Below are positions 26,323 to 36,125 of a stretch of DNA of 64,000 bases, one piece after another. The first letter of the stretch is position 1. Every line of letters starts with the position of its first letter. The notes beneath the pieces were generated by a model. It ran no database searches, was not told the DNA's origin, and saw only the letters and a list, made by a program, of their open reading frames with translations. The DNA comes from Candidatus Binatia bacterium (lineage in GTDB: Bacteria; Desulfobacterota; Binatia; HRBIN30), in assembly GCA_026004215.1 (NCBI GenBank), contig BPIR01000002.1:175844-239843 (forward strand), given 5' to 3'. The position numbers and the translations under genes were made by a program.

Positions 26323-27369
26323 CTACGATCGGGATGCGATCGATTGTGCCAGGCGCCGGTGTTCCGCGCAGGGGAGTTCGCACGAGGATCGGGGTAAAGC
26401 TGCGAGTTTCTCCCGCACGGCGAGCCAGCGGCGACAAGCGGTCTCCACAGCCTCTCGCATGTGCGGCCGTTCCTCTGCGGCCTTCTCGAGCGCCAAAGCC
26501 ACCGCCAGCGCCGCGGTGCTCGTTTGGCACACGAGCACGCCATCGGCACCCGCTTCAACCGCTTCCACGGCAGCTTCGGAAGGCGACCGGATGCGCTGCA
26601 CGGCACCCATCTCCAGGTCGTCGGTGACCACCACACCCCCAAAGCGCAACTTTTCGCGCAGGACGGTGCGCAGAAACAACGGGTCGAGCGTGGCGGGGAG
26701 TCCCCCCGAGGAAGCCGAGTATACCACGTGCGCCGTCATGAGCATCGGCACGCCGACTTCGATGGCCGCACGGAAGGGCACCAACTCGCGCCGCTCCAGC
26801 TCCGCAAACCCCGCTTCGACGTGCGGGAGGTCGTAGTGCGAGTCCACTGCAGTGTCGCCATGCCCGGGAAAGTGTTTACCGCAGCAGAGAATTCCTGCGT
26901 CCCAAAATCCTCGCACCTGGGCCGCACCGAGCCGGGCAACCCAATGCGGTGCGCTGCCTAAAGCTCGATCCGCGATGACGGCATTGTCGGTGCGGGTCAG
27001 AACATCCAGCACCGGCGCGTACACGAGATCGAAACCCACCGAAGCCAACTCCCGGCCCATGGCAAATGCCACGTCGCGGGCCAAAGCCTGGTCTCGCCGT
27101 GCGCCCACGACCGCCGCCGGCGGGAATCGGGTAAAGGGCTCGTCCAGCCGCATCACGCGGCCGCCTTCGTGATCAATGGCGACGAGCGGGTGCCAGGGCA
27201 GGTCGTGGAGGTCTGCAATCAAACGTCGGAGTGCGTCCAATCCGGCCTCGACGTTGCGCCGAAAAAGAATGACGACCCCCGGCCGAATGCGGTCGAGGAA
27301 TTCCCGGGTAGCCGAATCCAGCCGGGGCCCCGGAATGCCAACGGTCAGCAGCGATCCCGTACCATTCAC
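26323..27369 (-). CDS. nagZ: Beta-N-acetylhexosaminidase (GH3)
   Basis: A 348-residue cytoplasmic GH3 enzyme removing GlcNAc from anhydro-muropeptides during peptidoglycan recycling. The signature is CGKHFPGHGDTAVDSH, whose flexible loop holds the His of the Asp-His pair, and VVVTDDLEMGAV carries the catalytic Asp. AIDHEGGRVMRL binds the sugar. No signal peptide, consistent with NagZ rather than a secreted glucosidase. The C-terminal 50 residues are Arg-rich and poorly conserved. The next gene on the strand starts 147 bases downstream. Confidence 0.93.
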   Translation of the reverse strand: MNGTGSLLTVGIPGPRLDSATREFLDRIRPGVVILFRRNVEAGLDALRRLIADLHDLPWHPLVAIDHEGGRVMRLDEPFTRFPPAAVVGARRDQALARDVAFAMGRELASVGFDLVYAPVLDVLTRTDNAVIADRALGSAPHWVARLGAAQVRGFWDAGILCCGKHFPGHGDTAVDSHYDLPHVEAGFAELERRELVPFRAAIEVGVPMLMTAHVVYSASSGGLPATLDPLFLRTVLREKLRFGGVVVTDDLEMGAVQRIRSPSEAAVEAVEAGADGVLVCQTSTAALAVALALEKAAEERPHMREAVETACRRWLAVREKLAALPRSSCELPCAEHRRLAQSIASRS

Positions 27370-27401
27370 CGGCGGTTCACGTTCCTAACACGGCGTAGGC
27401 A

Positions 27402-27710
27402 TCACACACGCACCCAAATCTCGTCGCCTTCCACCTTCACCTCGAAGTGTTCGACCGACGACTCACTGTCTTCCAGGCACTCTCCGGTGGTGACGTCATA
27501 CGCCCACCCGTGCCAGGGGCAAAACACCGTGTGCTCGTCGAGTTCGCCTTCTGCCAACGGACCACCCTTGTGCTTGCAGGTATTCTCGATGGCATAAAAC
27601 TTTCCGTCGCGCGTGTGAAACACGGCAATGCTCCGCCCCTGGATTTCGAATGCTTTGCCCCGCTGCGGTGGGATGTCTTGAACCGAAGCCACCCGAACGA
27701 ACTCGCTCAT
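27402..27710 (-). CDS. Rieske [2Fe-2S] ferredoxin
   Basis: A 102-residue soluble Rieske protein. Cluster ligands are in NTCKHKGG (C-x-H) and FCPWHGW (C-x2-H), both complete. It is the size of NirD-like or dioxygenase ferredoxins, which pass electrons to oxygenase or reductase partners. AAGGAG lies 10 bases before the ATG. The upstream gene on the same strand is the DUF35-thiolase fusion, 76 bases away, so they may share a transcript. No oxygenase or ferredoxin reductase gene is in this window. Confidence 0.92.
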   Translation of the reverse strand: MSEFVRVASVQDIPPQRGKAFEIQGRSIAVFHTRDGKFYAIENTCKHKGGPLAEGELDEHTVFCPWHGWAYDVTTGECLEDSESSVEHFEVKVEGDEIWVRV

Positions 27711-27786
27711 GACTCTCTTCTCCTTGCGCGAATGGCTTTCTCTAGAGACTTACCCGGTCGCAATCCAGCGTGCCGGGTCGGCTCCT

Positions 27787-29469
27787 TCAGCTTCCGCGCG
27801 TGAGCAGCATCGCCCCTGCAACAGGCCCGCCACCCACGGCCACCACAGCCACCTCGCAATTCGGCACTTGCCGCTCGCCGCACTCCCCCCGCAGTTGGCG
27901 CACGGCTTCGGCGAGAAAGCCAAAGCCGTGCAAGCGGCCGCCCGACAACTGCCCGCCCCAAGTGTTCAGCGGAAGCGAGCCGCCGAGCCGAATGTGACCC
28001 TCTTCCACGAAAGAACCACTCTCTCCTCGGCCACAAAACCCCAAGGCTTCCAGCCAACTCAAAACCAGGAAGCTGAAACCATCGTACAGTTGCGCCGTGT
28101 GTACGTCGCGCGGCCGTAGGGTCGTGCGGCTCCACAAATGGCGCGCCGCATCGTGCGCCGCCATGGTCGTCAGGTCCGGCCACTGATCCCACAGCGGCCG
28201 CTTGCCCAGCGCCGTGCCCACGGCTTCGATCCGAACGGCAGTTTTGGCGAGGTCGCGCGCGCTCTCGGCCGCGGAAACGACAATGGCCGTGGAGCCGTCT
28301 ACCGGCGCATCGCAATCGTACAGGCAAAAGGGTTCGCTGACCATGCGCGCCTGCCAGTAATCGTCCCACGTCAGCGGCTCTCGATACACTGCGGCTGGGT
28401 TCCGGCGTGCGTGCTCCCGTTCGGTCAGCGCCACGATGCCCAAGTGCCTGCGCTGCGTCCCGAATTCGTGCATGTGCCGGCGCGCGTATAGAGCCAACCA
28501 ATTTGCGGCGGACATGGCTCCGAACGGGACGAGAAACGCGGCGAATCCAGAGATTTCCCGATTCCCCGAACCAATACCGCGACGGCCCGTATCGGCAGCC
28601 GCGGTGGCCTCGGTCACAGTCCGGTACACCAACACGTGGCGCGCCAAACCCGCCCCGACCGCCAATGCCGCAGCAATCACGGGCATGATTTGCCCCGGAC
28701 CTTCCAGCCCCGAGAGGTGCCAACGAACGGCAAGCCCGAGCGCATCCTGCACATCGTAAATACTGGGTCCTGCAAATCCGGGCACGTTAGAGACCGGTCC
28801 CGGATACGCGGCGATGCCATCGATGTCACTCACGTCGAGTCCGGCATCCTCAATGGCCGCGAGGGCCGCCTCGCAGGTGAGGTCGAGCTCGTCGCGAAAC
28901 AAACGCCGGCCGATGGCCGATTGCCCCACACCGGAGAGCACCGCTCGCCGTTCGATCGGTTCGCCCAAGGTGTTCACGAACGGAAGCGGCTGGGGCTGGG
29001 GCGTGCGGACACCCTCGGCGGCGGATGCGTGCGGCGACGCCTCGGTTTCCGACTCGCCGGCCGCCGAAGTGTCTGGAACGAACAAAGGAAGAGCCACCTC
29101 ATCGTTCAGCGGTTCGAACTCCACTCGCACCGGCATCCCGATGCGCACCTCGTCCGGTTTGCAGCGCACGATGTTCGTGGTCAGGCGCAAGCCTGGCTGC
29201 TCCACGAGTTCGACGATGGCGATCACGTACGGCACTTCCTGCCCGGGGAACCACGGCTTGTGATTGACAGTGAACGAATGCACTCGCCCTTTGCCGGACA
29301 CAGCCTTTACCTCGAGATCTTTGCCGTGGCACTGCGGGCAAATCGGACGCGGAGGATGAATGTAGTGGCGGCACCGCCTGCAAAAGCCGAACTCCAGGCG
29401 CCCCTCGCGACAAGCACGCCAGAAGGCGGCGGTGGCGGGTTCGAGTGCAGGGAGCGGTCGAAATCCCAT
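27787..29469 (-). CDS. DUF35 OB-fold/zinc-ribbon fused to Ltp2-like thiolase
   Basis: A 560-residue fusion. Residues 12-135 are a DUF35 unit: a rubredoxin-like zinc ribbon with CRRC and CPQC, then the OB-fold (GRVHSFTVNHKPWFPGQEVP, VRIGMPVRVEF). A linker rich in Ser, Ala and Pro follows to about residue 172. The rest is a thiolase of the SCP2/Ltp2 branch (AVLSGVGQSAIGRRL, LYDGFSFLVLSWLEALGFCG, GGQLSGGRLHGFGFLAEA). The usual nucleophilic Cys position after the first core is not a Cys. In steroid degradation a DUF35 protein (ChsH2) partners Ltp2 as a retro-aldolase; here both are one chain. AAGGAGG precedes the ATG. Confidence 0.87.
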   Translation of the reverse strand: MGFRPLPALEPATAAFWRACREGRLEFGFCRRCRHYIHPPRPICPQCHGKDLEVKAVSGKGRVHSFTVNHKPWFPGQEVPYVIAIVELVEQPGLRLTTNIVRCKPDEVRIGMPVRVEFEPLNDEVALPLFVPDTSAAGESETEASPHASAAEGVRTPQPQPLPFVNTLGEPIERRAVLSGVGQSAIGRRLFRDELDLTCEAALAAIEDAGLDVSDIDGIAAYPGPVSNVPGFAGPSIYDVQDALGLAVRWHLSGLEGPGQIMPVIAAALAVGAGLARHVLVYRTVTEATAAADTGRRGIGSGNREISGFAAFLVPFGAMSAANWLALYARRHMHEFGTQRRHLGIVALTEREHARRNPAAVYREPLTWDDYWQARMVSEPFCLYDCDAPVDGSTAIVVSAAESARDLAKTAVRIEAVGTALGKRPLWDQWPDLTTMAAHDAARHLWSRTTLRPRDVHTAQLYDGFSFLVLSWLEALGFCGRGESGSFVEEGHIRLGGSLPLNTWGGQLSGGRLHGFGFLAEAVRQLRGECGERQVPNCEVAVVAVGGGPVAGAMLLTRGS

Positions 29470-29552
29470 GGTTCCTCCTTTCTCGCCTGTTCCTTATCTG
29501 GCCAAATGGCCGATGGCCACTGCGCTATTTTCATACGTTTCCCGAGCGGCCC

Positions 29553-29577
29553 GGGCGACCACAAGGGTCGCCCCTAC
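29553..29577. repeat. Variant copy of the GTAGGGGCGACC repeat
   Basis: On the minus strand it reads GTAGGGGCGACC, CTTGT, GGTCGCCC: the same arms as the 28-bp palindrome but with a 5-base insert in the centre, so it can form a stem-loop. Confidence 0.7.
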
Positions 29578-29677
29578 GGGTTCCAGGTGGAAGTTGGCCG
29601 CAGGCCGGTAATGGTCGGATGCAATGACGACTAGCGAATGGCGAGTAGCGCGTGGTGTGTGGTGTGTGCTGAGCGGC

Positions 29678-29746
29678 GAGTGGCCATTTGGCTACTTGGC
29701 GAGAAACACACCCTCTCCCTAGCCCTCTGCCCGCAAGCAAGAGGGC
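29678..29746. repeat. Interspersed repeat family 2, plus-oriented copy
   Basis: Contains GAGTGGCCATTTGGCTACTT, then GAGAAACACACCCT, AGCCCTCT and an inner inverted pair GCCCTCTGCC/AGAGGGC. It matches 23771-23857 on the opposite strand with about 20 central bases missing. Confidence 0.6.
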
Positions 29747-29776
29747 ATGCCGTAGGGAGCGGCGTGGAGAGAAGAA

Positions 29777-30454
29777 TCAGCTCGGGTGCAACTTGCCGTG
29801 ATGCAAGCGCAACACCCGATGCGCCAGCCGGGCCAAGGCTTCGTTATGGGTCACCAGCACCAGCGTAGTACCCCGCTCGCGATTGAGTTCCAGGAGCAAG
29901 TCGTGCACCTCGGCCGCGGTTTCCGGGTCGAGGTTGCCGGTGGGTTCGTCTGCCAGGATCGCTTTGGGAGACAGCACCAACGCACGCGCAATGGCGACGC
30001 GCTGCAGCTCGCCTCCCGATAACTGTCCCGGGCGGTGATCCATTCGGTCGGCCAAACCCACACGAGCGAGCAACTCCTGCGCCCGCACCCGCGCTTGCGA
30101 TCGGCGCATTCCCCCAACCAGCGCCGGCATCATCACGTTTTCTACGGCATCGAAATCCGGCAACAAATGATGGAACTGAAACACAAACCCAATCTCGCGG
30201 TTGCGGAACTCGGCTTGTTGCACTTCGTCGAGGGCGAACAAATCCTTCCCTTGGAACCACACGCGCCCTGCCGAGGGGACATCCAATGTTCCGAGGATGT
30301 GGAGCAAGGTGCTCTTGCCGACGCCCGACTGCCCCACGATGGCTAACACTTCGCGCTCCCGTACCTCCAAATCCAGATGGTCCAACACGGTGATGGCGTG
30401 GCCGTCGCCATACACTTTGCACAACCCCTCTGCCCGAATCAGCCACTCACTCAC
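29777..30454 (-). CDS. lolD: Lipoprotein-releasing ABC transporter ATPase LolD
   Basis: A 225-residue ATPase driving release of lipoproteins from the inner membrane to LolA. Walker A is [12 protein letters not shown], the signature is [15 protein letters not shown], and Walker B is [11 protein letters not shown], whose last part is typical of the LolD/MacB group. [10 protein letters not shown] is the Q-loop. Its start overlaps the upstream permease stop by 8 bases, which supports pairing with the two LolC/E permeases. Confidence 0.95.
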   Translation of the reverse strand: MSEWLIRAEGLCKVYGDGHAITVLDHLDLEVREREVLAIVGQSGVGKSTLLHILGTLDVPSAGRVWFQGKDLFALDEVQQAEFRNREIGFVFQFHHLLPDFDAVENVMMPALVGGMRRSQARVRAQELLARVGLADRMDHRPGQLSGGELQRVAIARALVLSPKAILADEPTGNLDPETAAEVHDLLLELNRERGTTLVLVTHNEALARLAHRVLRLHHGKLHPS

Positions 30455-31727
30455 TGCGAAGCACCTCCACGGGCACCAACCGCGCTGCTCTTCGAGCCGG
30501 GTAAATGGTGGCTAGGAAACAAATGGCCAGCGAGGCGAGCCCGACCACGAAGAAGTGCGACCAGTGCATGCGCACGGGCAAGGCGTTCACGTAAAACACG
30601 TTTTCGGGAAGCGGGATCACGGGGTAACGCTGCAAAACCGCTCCAGCCGACAGCGCCAATGCGCTTCCGGCCAGTGTGCCGCAGGCGCCAATGACGAGTC
30701 CTTTGTAATGAAAAATTCGGGCAACGGCAGCCGACGTGGCGCCCAGGGATTTCAGCACGGCGATGTCGCGCCGCTTTTCCAGAACGGTGAGCACGAGCAT
30801 CGCAACAATGTTGAAGGCTGCCACCAAGATGATGAGCAAGAGCACCAAAAAGTACACCGTTTTTTCCATCTGCAGAGCAGCAAACAAGGTGCGGTTATTG
30901 TCCATCCAGTCACGCACGTCGTACTGGGCACCCAGGCGCTCGCGCAAGCGGTCGCGCACCGCTCGCGCGTCGTCGATATTGCGGGCGCGGACTTCGATGG
31001 CCGACACGCCGCTGCCGAGATCGAAAAAACGCTGCGCGTCGGCGAGATTCATATACACCAGGGCAGCGTCGTATTCCGTCATGCCGGCCTCGAACCAGCC
31101 GAGTACGACGAAGCGGCGCACCCTCGGTACCAACCCGACGGCGGATGGAATCGCCAAGGGTGATACGACGCTGACGGGATCTCCCACCACAACTCCAAGC
31201 TGGCGCGTGAGCTCGTGGCCCAAAAACATTCCGGGCAGTTCCACTTGCCGCGCAGGCTCGCTCTCCGAGGTAAACGGATGCTTCCGGAACAAGTCTTCAA
31301 ACTCCCGGCCCTTGATTTGTCTCAGGAGCGGCCACACAGCAGGGGCGTGCTCGTCCACCCCGCGCACCTGAGCGCCCGTCACTCCGGCAGCAGTGGTGAG
31401 CATGACTTCTCCGTACACCACCGGTGCCGCGCTCTGCACACCGGGGGTCGAGCGAACCATCTCGATCACCTCGCGCGCATCCGCAATGGAACCGTTCGGC
31501 CCTTGCACAATCACATGCGCCTGAAACCCAAGGATGCGATCGCGGAGGTCTTCCTCGAACCCGGTCATGATGCCGAGAACAAGATTCAACGTCGTCACAC
31601 CCAGCACCACGCCCCCGAACGCAATCCACGTGATCAGGGAAATGAAACGTTCCCGCCGGCGGGCCCGCAGGTAGCGCAAGCCCACCATCAGTTCGAACGG
31701 GATTCGCTCGGCAATCACTCCCCGCAT
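30447..31727 (-). CDS. lolE: Lipoprotein-releasing permease, LolC/LolE family
   Basis: A 426-residue inner-membrane protein with four transmembrane segments: one near residues 30-55 ([20 protein letters not shown]) and three at the C-terminus ([54 protein letters not shown]). A large periplasmic domain lies between them. ITGFEEDL-type residues after TM1 and [19 protein letters not shown], the FtsX coupling region, are conserved. LolC and LolE cannot be told apart by eye; the symbol is tentative. It lies 9 bases after the first permease and overlaps lolD. Confidence 0.9.
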   Translation of the reverse strand: MRGVIAERIPFELMVGLRYLRARRRERFISLITWIAFGGVVLGVTTLNLVLGIMTGFEEDLRDRILGFQAHVIVQGPNGSIADAREVIEMVRSTPGVQSAAPVVYGEVMLTTAAGVTGAQVRGVDEHAPAVWPLLRQIKGREFEDLFRKHPFTSESEPARQVELPGMFLGHELTRQLGVVVGDPVSVVSPLAIPSAVGLVPRVRRFVVLGWFEAGMTEYDAALVYMNLADAQRFFDLGSGVSAIEVRARNIDDARAVRDRLRERLGAQYDVRDWMDNNRTLFAALQMEKTVYFLVLLLIILVAAFNIVAMLVLTVLEKRRDIAVLKSLGATSAAVARIFHYKGLVIGACGTLAGSALALSAGAVLQRYPVIPLPENVFYVNALPVRMHWSHFFVVGLASLAICFLATIYPARRAARLVPVEVLRSE

Positions 31728-31736
31728 ACGCTCGCG

Positions 31737-32972
31737 TCACTCGTAGCGGATGACCTCTACCGGCGAGAGGCGCGCAGCTTGCCGGGCCGGATACAGCGTC
31801 GCAAGCCAACACAAGAGCAAGGCCACGACAGCGACCAACAAAAAGTATTCCGGGTAAATGCGCACAGCTAAGCGATCGATGGCGTACACGTCTGCCGGAA
31901 GCTCCACGAATCGGTAGCGGCGGATCAGCAAGCAAACGACGTAGCCCGCCAAGCTTCCCGCCACAGTGCCCGCGCTACCAATGATCATTCCCTTTCCCAC
32001 GAAGATCCGGCGCACGCTGGCGCGCGTGGCGCCCATGGAGAGGAGGATGGCCAAGTCCTTTCGCTTCTCCATTACCACCATGATGAGCGTGGACACGATG
32101 TTGAAGGCCGCCACCAGCACAATCAGCAGAAGCACGATGGAGTAAACGATCTTGCCCAGAGTGAGGGCAGAAAAGAGATTGCGGTTCAAATCGATCCAGT
32201 TGCGCACGCGGTAGGGGAAACCCAAGCGATCGCTGAGTTCTCGGCTGAGGCGCGGTGCTTCGTACACGTCGCTCAAGCGCACCTCCAAGCCGGTCACCCG
32301 CCCGTCGAAGCGAAACAAACGCTGTGCTTCGGGGAGGCCCATGAAAGCCAGCACGCCGTCATATTCACCCAAGCCCGAGTCGAAAATCCCCACCACACGC
32401 ATCGCCTGCACGTGCGGCACCAAACCCACTGCAGTGCTTTGTGCTGCCGGCGAAACCAGCTCCACATGGTCGCCAACGGCCACATGGAGCTTTTCGGCTA
32501 CGCCCTTGCCGATGACGATAGGCAAGATGGCGCCGGGGTCTTCGTTCCCCCGCTCGTACAAGGGAGCGAGCGACCCAGCGCGCAAAAATCGGCTCAGCGG
32601 CATCACCTCCTCGGAACGCGCAGTGATGCCGCGCACGAGCACACCCCTGACGTCTTGGCCGGCCGTCAACATTCCTTGCGCCAACACGAATGGAGCGACC
32701 GCGCGAACTTGCGGTTCCGCCCTCACCTTTTCCGCCACCGCCTCCGGATCGCCGATCGTGCCCGTGAAACTGAGCACGACCAAATGGGGATGGAATCCCA
32801 GGATCCGCTCGCGCAACTCCTCTTCGAAGCCGGTGTACACCGCCAAGACGACGTTGAGGGTGAGCACGCCCACGAACAACCCCAACGCCGAGGTCACCGT
32901 ACTCCACGAACCGAACGATCCCTGGCGGCGCGAGAGCAGGTAGCGGAGCGCGATGAACAGCTCGTAACCCAT
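31737..32972 (-). CDS. lolC: Lipoprotein-releasing permease, LolC/LolE family
   Basis: A 411-residue paralogue of the next gene, with the same topology: TM1 around VTSALGLFVGVLTLNVVLAV and three C-terminal segments ([59 protein letters not shown]). The coupling helix reads LLSMGATRASVRRIFVGKG. Both permeases share AVYTGFEEELRERILGFHPH. Two different permeases plus one ATPase fit a LolCDE heterodimer. It starts 27 bases after the lysS stop; lysS-lolCED order is common in deltaproteobacteria. Which paralogue is LolC is a guess. Confidence 0.9.
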   Translation of the reverse strand: MGYELFIALRYLLSRRQGSFGSWSTVTSALGLFVGVLTLNVVLAVYTGFEEELRERILGFHPHLVVLSFTGTIGDPEAVAEKVRAEPQVRAVAPFVLAQGMLTAGQDVRGVLVRGITARSEEVMPLSRFLRAGSLAPLYERGNEDPGAILPIVIGKGVAEKLHVAVGDHVELVSPAAQSTAVGLVPHVQAMRVVGIFDSGLGEYDGVLAFMGLPEAQRLFRFDGRVTGLEVRLSDVYEAPRLSRELSDRLGFPYRVRNWIDLNRNLFSALTLGKIVYSIVLLLIVLVAAFNIVSTLIMVVMEKRKDLAILLSMGATRASVRRIFVGKGMIIGSAGTVAGSLAGYVVCLLIRRYRFVELPADVYAIDRLAVRIYPEYFLLVAVVALLLCWLATLYPARQAARLSPVEVIRYE

Positions 32973-32999
32973 GATGGCGCGTCCGGGCGGGAAGAGCGG

Positions 33000-34508
33000 T
33001 CAGTCCGGGCGCAGTTGCGGAAACAAGATGACGTCCCGGATGGATGGGGAGTTCGTGAACAGCATGACCAAACGATCGATGCCGATGCCCTCCCCCGCTG
33101 CGGGCGGCATGCCGTGCTCCAGCGCGCGGAGGAAATCCTCGTCCATGGCGTGGGCTTCCTCATCTCCTGCCGCGCGCGCGCGCAACTGTTCCTCGAAGCG
33201 CTGGCGCTGGTCCAGAGGGTCGTTGAGCTCAGAAAACGCGTTGCAGATCTCGCGCTGCGCGCAGTACAACTCGAAACGATCCACGAAGGTCGGATGCTCC
33301 TTGTTGCGCCGTGCCAGAGGCGATACGGAGGCCGGGTAGTGATACACGAACGTGGGCTGCACGAGGTCTTTTAGCGCCGCGGCTTCGAATACATCCACGA
33401 GCATGTGGCCGGCAGCGGCGGGGCCGTAATGGCCGGCGTAATCCTTCTCGACAGGTACCTCCAATCGTTGCGCGACCTTGCGCAGCGTTTGCAGGTCCAG
33501 AGCGAACACGGCGTCCACGTCCACCCCTGCACGCTCCGCCAGGTAAGACGGGATCGAAATCCGTCGAAATGGCGGGGTCAAATCCAACGTCCAATCGCCA
33601 TACGGCAGTACCCGCGTTCCTTTCAGCTCGTCCGCCAGCGTGACGAAAAGTTCTTCCGTCAGCACCATGAGGTCCTCGTAGGTGGCATAGGCCCAGTAAA
33701 ATTCGAGCATGGTGAACTCGGGATTGTGGCGCACCGAGATGCCCTCGTTGCGGAAGTTGCGATTGATTTCGTACACCCGCTCGAAGCCGCCGACGAGCAG
33801 GCGTTTGAGATAAAGCTCGGGGGCGATGCGCAAATACAAGTCCATGTCCAGCGCGTTGTGGTGGGTCACGAATGGGCGTGCAGCCGCCCCTCCCGGGATC
33901 GGGTGCATCATGGGGGTTTCCACCTCGATAAATTCCCGCGCGTTGAAAAACGCCCGCACACGCTCGATCAAACGCGAGCGCAGCAAGAACACCTGGCGCG
34001 ACTGCGGGTTGGCAATGAGATCCAGGTAACGCTGGCGGTAACGAGCTTCGACATCGGTGAGACCATGCCATTTTTCCGGTAACGGGCGCAGCGCTTTGGC
34101 CAACAGGCGCAATTGATGGGCCTCGATCGTGAGTTCGTTGGTGCGCGTGCGAAATGGGCGGCCGACCACACCGAAAAAATCGCCTAGGTCGCTGAGCTTG
34201 AACACCTCGAAGAGCTCGTCCCCGACGAGATCGCGGCGCACGTACACCTGGATCGTGCCACTGCGGTCGAGCAAGTGGAAAAACGAGGCCTTGCCGAAGT
34301 CGCGCCGGGTCAACATTCGCCCGGCAACGGCCACCACGTCCTGGCACTGGGCCAGCGCCTCGGCGCTGAAGGTTCCGTACCATTCCAGCACCCGCGCCGC
34401 CGTGTGCGTCGGGCGGAAGTCGTTCGGATAGGGGTCCACCCCGCGAGCGCGCAGCAGCTCGAGTTTTTGGCGACGAACCCGCTCTTGCTCGGACAACTCT
34501 TCAGTCAC
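33000..34508 (-). CDS. lysS: Lysyl-tRNA synthetase, class II
   Basis: A 502-residue enzyme charging tRNA-Lys. The N-terminal OB-fold anticodon-binding domain includes RDFGKASFFHLLDRSGTIQVY. Class II motif 2 is FRNEGISVRHNPEFTMLEFY, and motif 3 is GEGIGIDRLVMLFTNSPSIR near the end. Length equals that of typical bacterial LysRS. GTG start, with only a weak purine stretch upstream. First gene of lysS-lolC-lolE-lolD. Confidence 0.97.
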   Translation of the reverse strand: MTEELSEQERVRRQKLELLRARGVDPYPNDFRPTHTAARVLEWYGTFSAEALAQCQDVVAVAGRMLTRRDFGKASFFHLLDRSGTIQVYVRRDLVGDELFEVFKLSDLGDFFGVVGRPFRTRTNELTIEAHQLRLLAKALRPLPEKWHGLTDVEARYRQRYLDLIANPQSRQVFLLRSRLIERVRAFFNAREFIEVETPMMHPIPGGAAARPFVTHHNALDMDLYLRIAPELYLKRLLVGGFERVYEINRNFRNEGISVRHNPEFTMLEFYWAYATYEDLMVLTEELFVTLADELKGTRVLPYGDWTLDLTPPFRRISIPSYLAERAGVDVDAVFALDLQTLRKVAQRLEVPVEKDYAGHYGPAAAGHMLVDVFEAAALKDLVQPTFVYHYPASVSPLARRNKEHPTFVDRFELYCAQREICNAFSELNDPLDQRQRFEEQLRARAAGDEEAHAMDEDFLRALEHGMPPAAGEGIGIDRLVMLFTNSPSIRDVILFPQLRPD

Positions 34509-34700
34509 CAGACCAACCCCGTGGAAGTTCCAGTCGGTTAACGAGCACCTCCGAACGAGTCAAGGAAAGGCCGCTCTCAGGGCCAGCGAGATCCGGCGCT
34601 ACGCCGCATGCACCGACGCGTTTTCGGGCTCCCCCGCCGTCCTCACCCCCGAGCCGCTCCCCTAACCAAACGGAGGCGGGCAACCGTGCAAGAACTTGCC

Positions 34701-36119
34701 TCAATCCAGGCGGACGCTTTCCTGGTAGCGGGGAACCACGGCCGACCAGCCGAATTTCTCTTCCACTGCAGCTCGCAGTCCTTGCGATGCCATTGGCTCG
34801 CCGTGCACGATATAGGTCACCTCGGGGGCATGTGGATTCGCGCCGACCCACGCCAGCAACTCTTCACGGTCGGCGTGCACGGAGAACGCAGGAACATCTA
34901 CGATCTCCGCTCGCACCGCCACGTAGCGTCCCAGCAGTTTGATCTCCCGCGCTCCCTCCAGCAATGCCCGGCCGCGCGTTCCTTCCGCTTGGTAGCCGAC
35001 CAGCACCACCGTGTTGCGCGCGTCGGGTAAGCGCTGCAGCAAGTGATGGAGCACGCGGCCTCCCGTAGCCATCCCCGAGGCCGAAATGATGATCCCCGGC
35101 CCGGGCTGCGAGTTGATGGCCCTCGATTCCTCCATAGTTCGGGCCTCGATGAGCTGGCCGGGATCGAATGGGTCGCTGCCCACGAGAGCGGCGTGGACCT
35201 CGTGGTTGCGCTGTTCCAAGGCCGCGCGATACACCCGCAACGTGGATATTGCCATGGGGCTATCCACCCACACCGGCAATTGCGGCACCTCCCCCGCCTG
35301 CATCAGAGCGCGCAAGTGATAGAGCACGACTTCGGTTCGATCGACCGCAAACGACGGGATCACCACCATGCCGCCCCGCTCGGCCGTGCGGCGAATCGCG
35401 TCGCGAAAGCGCTCGAGCGACCGGACGTCTTCGTGCCGGCGGTCTCCGTACGTGGATTCCACCAAGAGAATATCACAGCTCGGGCGTGGCTCCGGAGGCC
35501 GAAGCACGGGGTGCCACGGGCGACCTAAATCGCCACTGAACACCACCACCCGCCCGCGCATGCCACCGAGGCGCAACTCCACGATCGCCGAGCCCAAGAT
35601 GTGGCCAGCGCGGTGAAAGACGACACCCACCTCGGGCGCCACCTCTTGCAGACTCTGAAATTCGACGGTGCGGAAGCGCGCGAGTGATCGTACCGCATCT
35701 TCTTCCGTATACAGGGGCAACGCCGGATGATGCTTGGAGAATCCCTTTCGATTCGCATAGGCGGCATCTTCCTCTTGCACGCGCCCGCTGTCCGGCAGGA
35801 CGATCTCGCAAAGCGTCTTCGTGTATGGAGTCGAAAAAATCGGCCCGCGAAAGCCGTCGCGCACGATCGCAGGGAGATATCCCGAGTGGTCCAGGTGCGC
35901 GTGCGAAAGGACCACGGCGTCAATAGTTTCGGGCGGAATCGGCAAACCGGCCCAGTTGCGCAGGCGCAGTTGCTTGAGTCCTTGGAACAAACCGCAGTCC
36001 ACCAGAACCCGAGCCCGCGGCGTATCGATGAGGAAGCGGCTGCCGGTGACCGTCTCGGTCGCGCCCCAGAAGCGCAAAATCGGAACACTTGGCCGTGGCG
36101 GCCCACCGGCACCATTCAT
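34701..36119 (-). CDS. MBL-fold beta-CASP ribonuclease-type hydrolase
   Basis: A 472-residue metallo-beta-lactamase fold protein with the beta-CASP insert and RNA-specificity domain (CPSF/YSH1-like). Metal ligands are in SHAHLDHSGYLP, FHRAGHILGSA, SGDLGRPWHP and FSVHADREEL. The beta-CASP motifs are PSFAVDRTEVVLYHL and IISASGMATGGRVLHHL. Such bacterial proteins are RNA exonucleases or endonucleases, but the substrates of this branch are not established. It starts 6 bases after the PRPP synthetase stop. It ends FGWSAVVPRYQESVRLD with no KH domain. Confidence 0.9.
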   Translation of the reverse strand: MNGAGGPPRPSVPILRFWGATETVTGSRFLIDTPRARVLVDCGLFQGLKQLRLRNWAGLPIPPETIDAVVLSHAHLDHSGYLPAIVRDGFRGPIFSTPYTKTLCEIVLPDSGRVQEEDAAYANRKGFSKHHPALPLYTEEDAVRSLARFRTVEFQSLQEVAPEVGVVFHRAGHILGSAIVELRLGGMRGRVVVFSGDLGRPWHPVLRPPEPRPSCDILLVESTYGDRRHEDVRSLERFRDAIRRTAERGGMVVIPSFAVDRTEVVLYHLRALMQAGEVPQLPVWVDSPMAISTLRVYRAALEQRNHEVHAALVGSDPFDPGQLIEARTMEESRAINSQPGPGIIISASGMATGGRVLHHLLQRLPDARNTVVLVGYQAEGTRGRALLEGAREIKLLGRYVAVRAEIVDVPAFSVHADREELLAWVGANPHAPEVTYIVHGEPMASQGLRAAVEEKFGWSAVVPRYQESVRLD

Positions 36120-36125
36120 CGCATC

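Larger units (their letters stand above)
29470..29776. other. Intergenic region made largely of repeat remnants
   Basis: No gene is supported in these 307 bases. They hold a remnant of repeat family 2 (29499-29524), a variant palindrome (29553-29577) and a fuller copy of family 2 (29678-29746). GT-rich DNA (29651-29668) lies between them. Confidence 0.65.
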
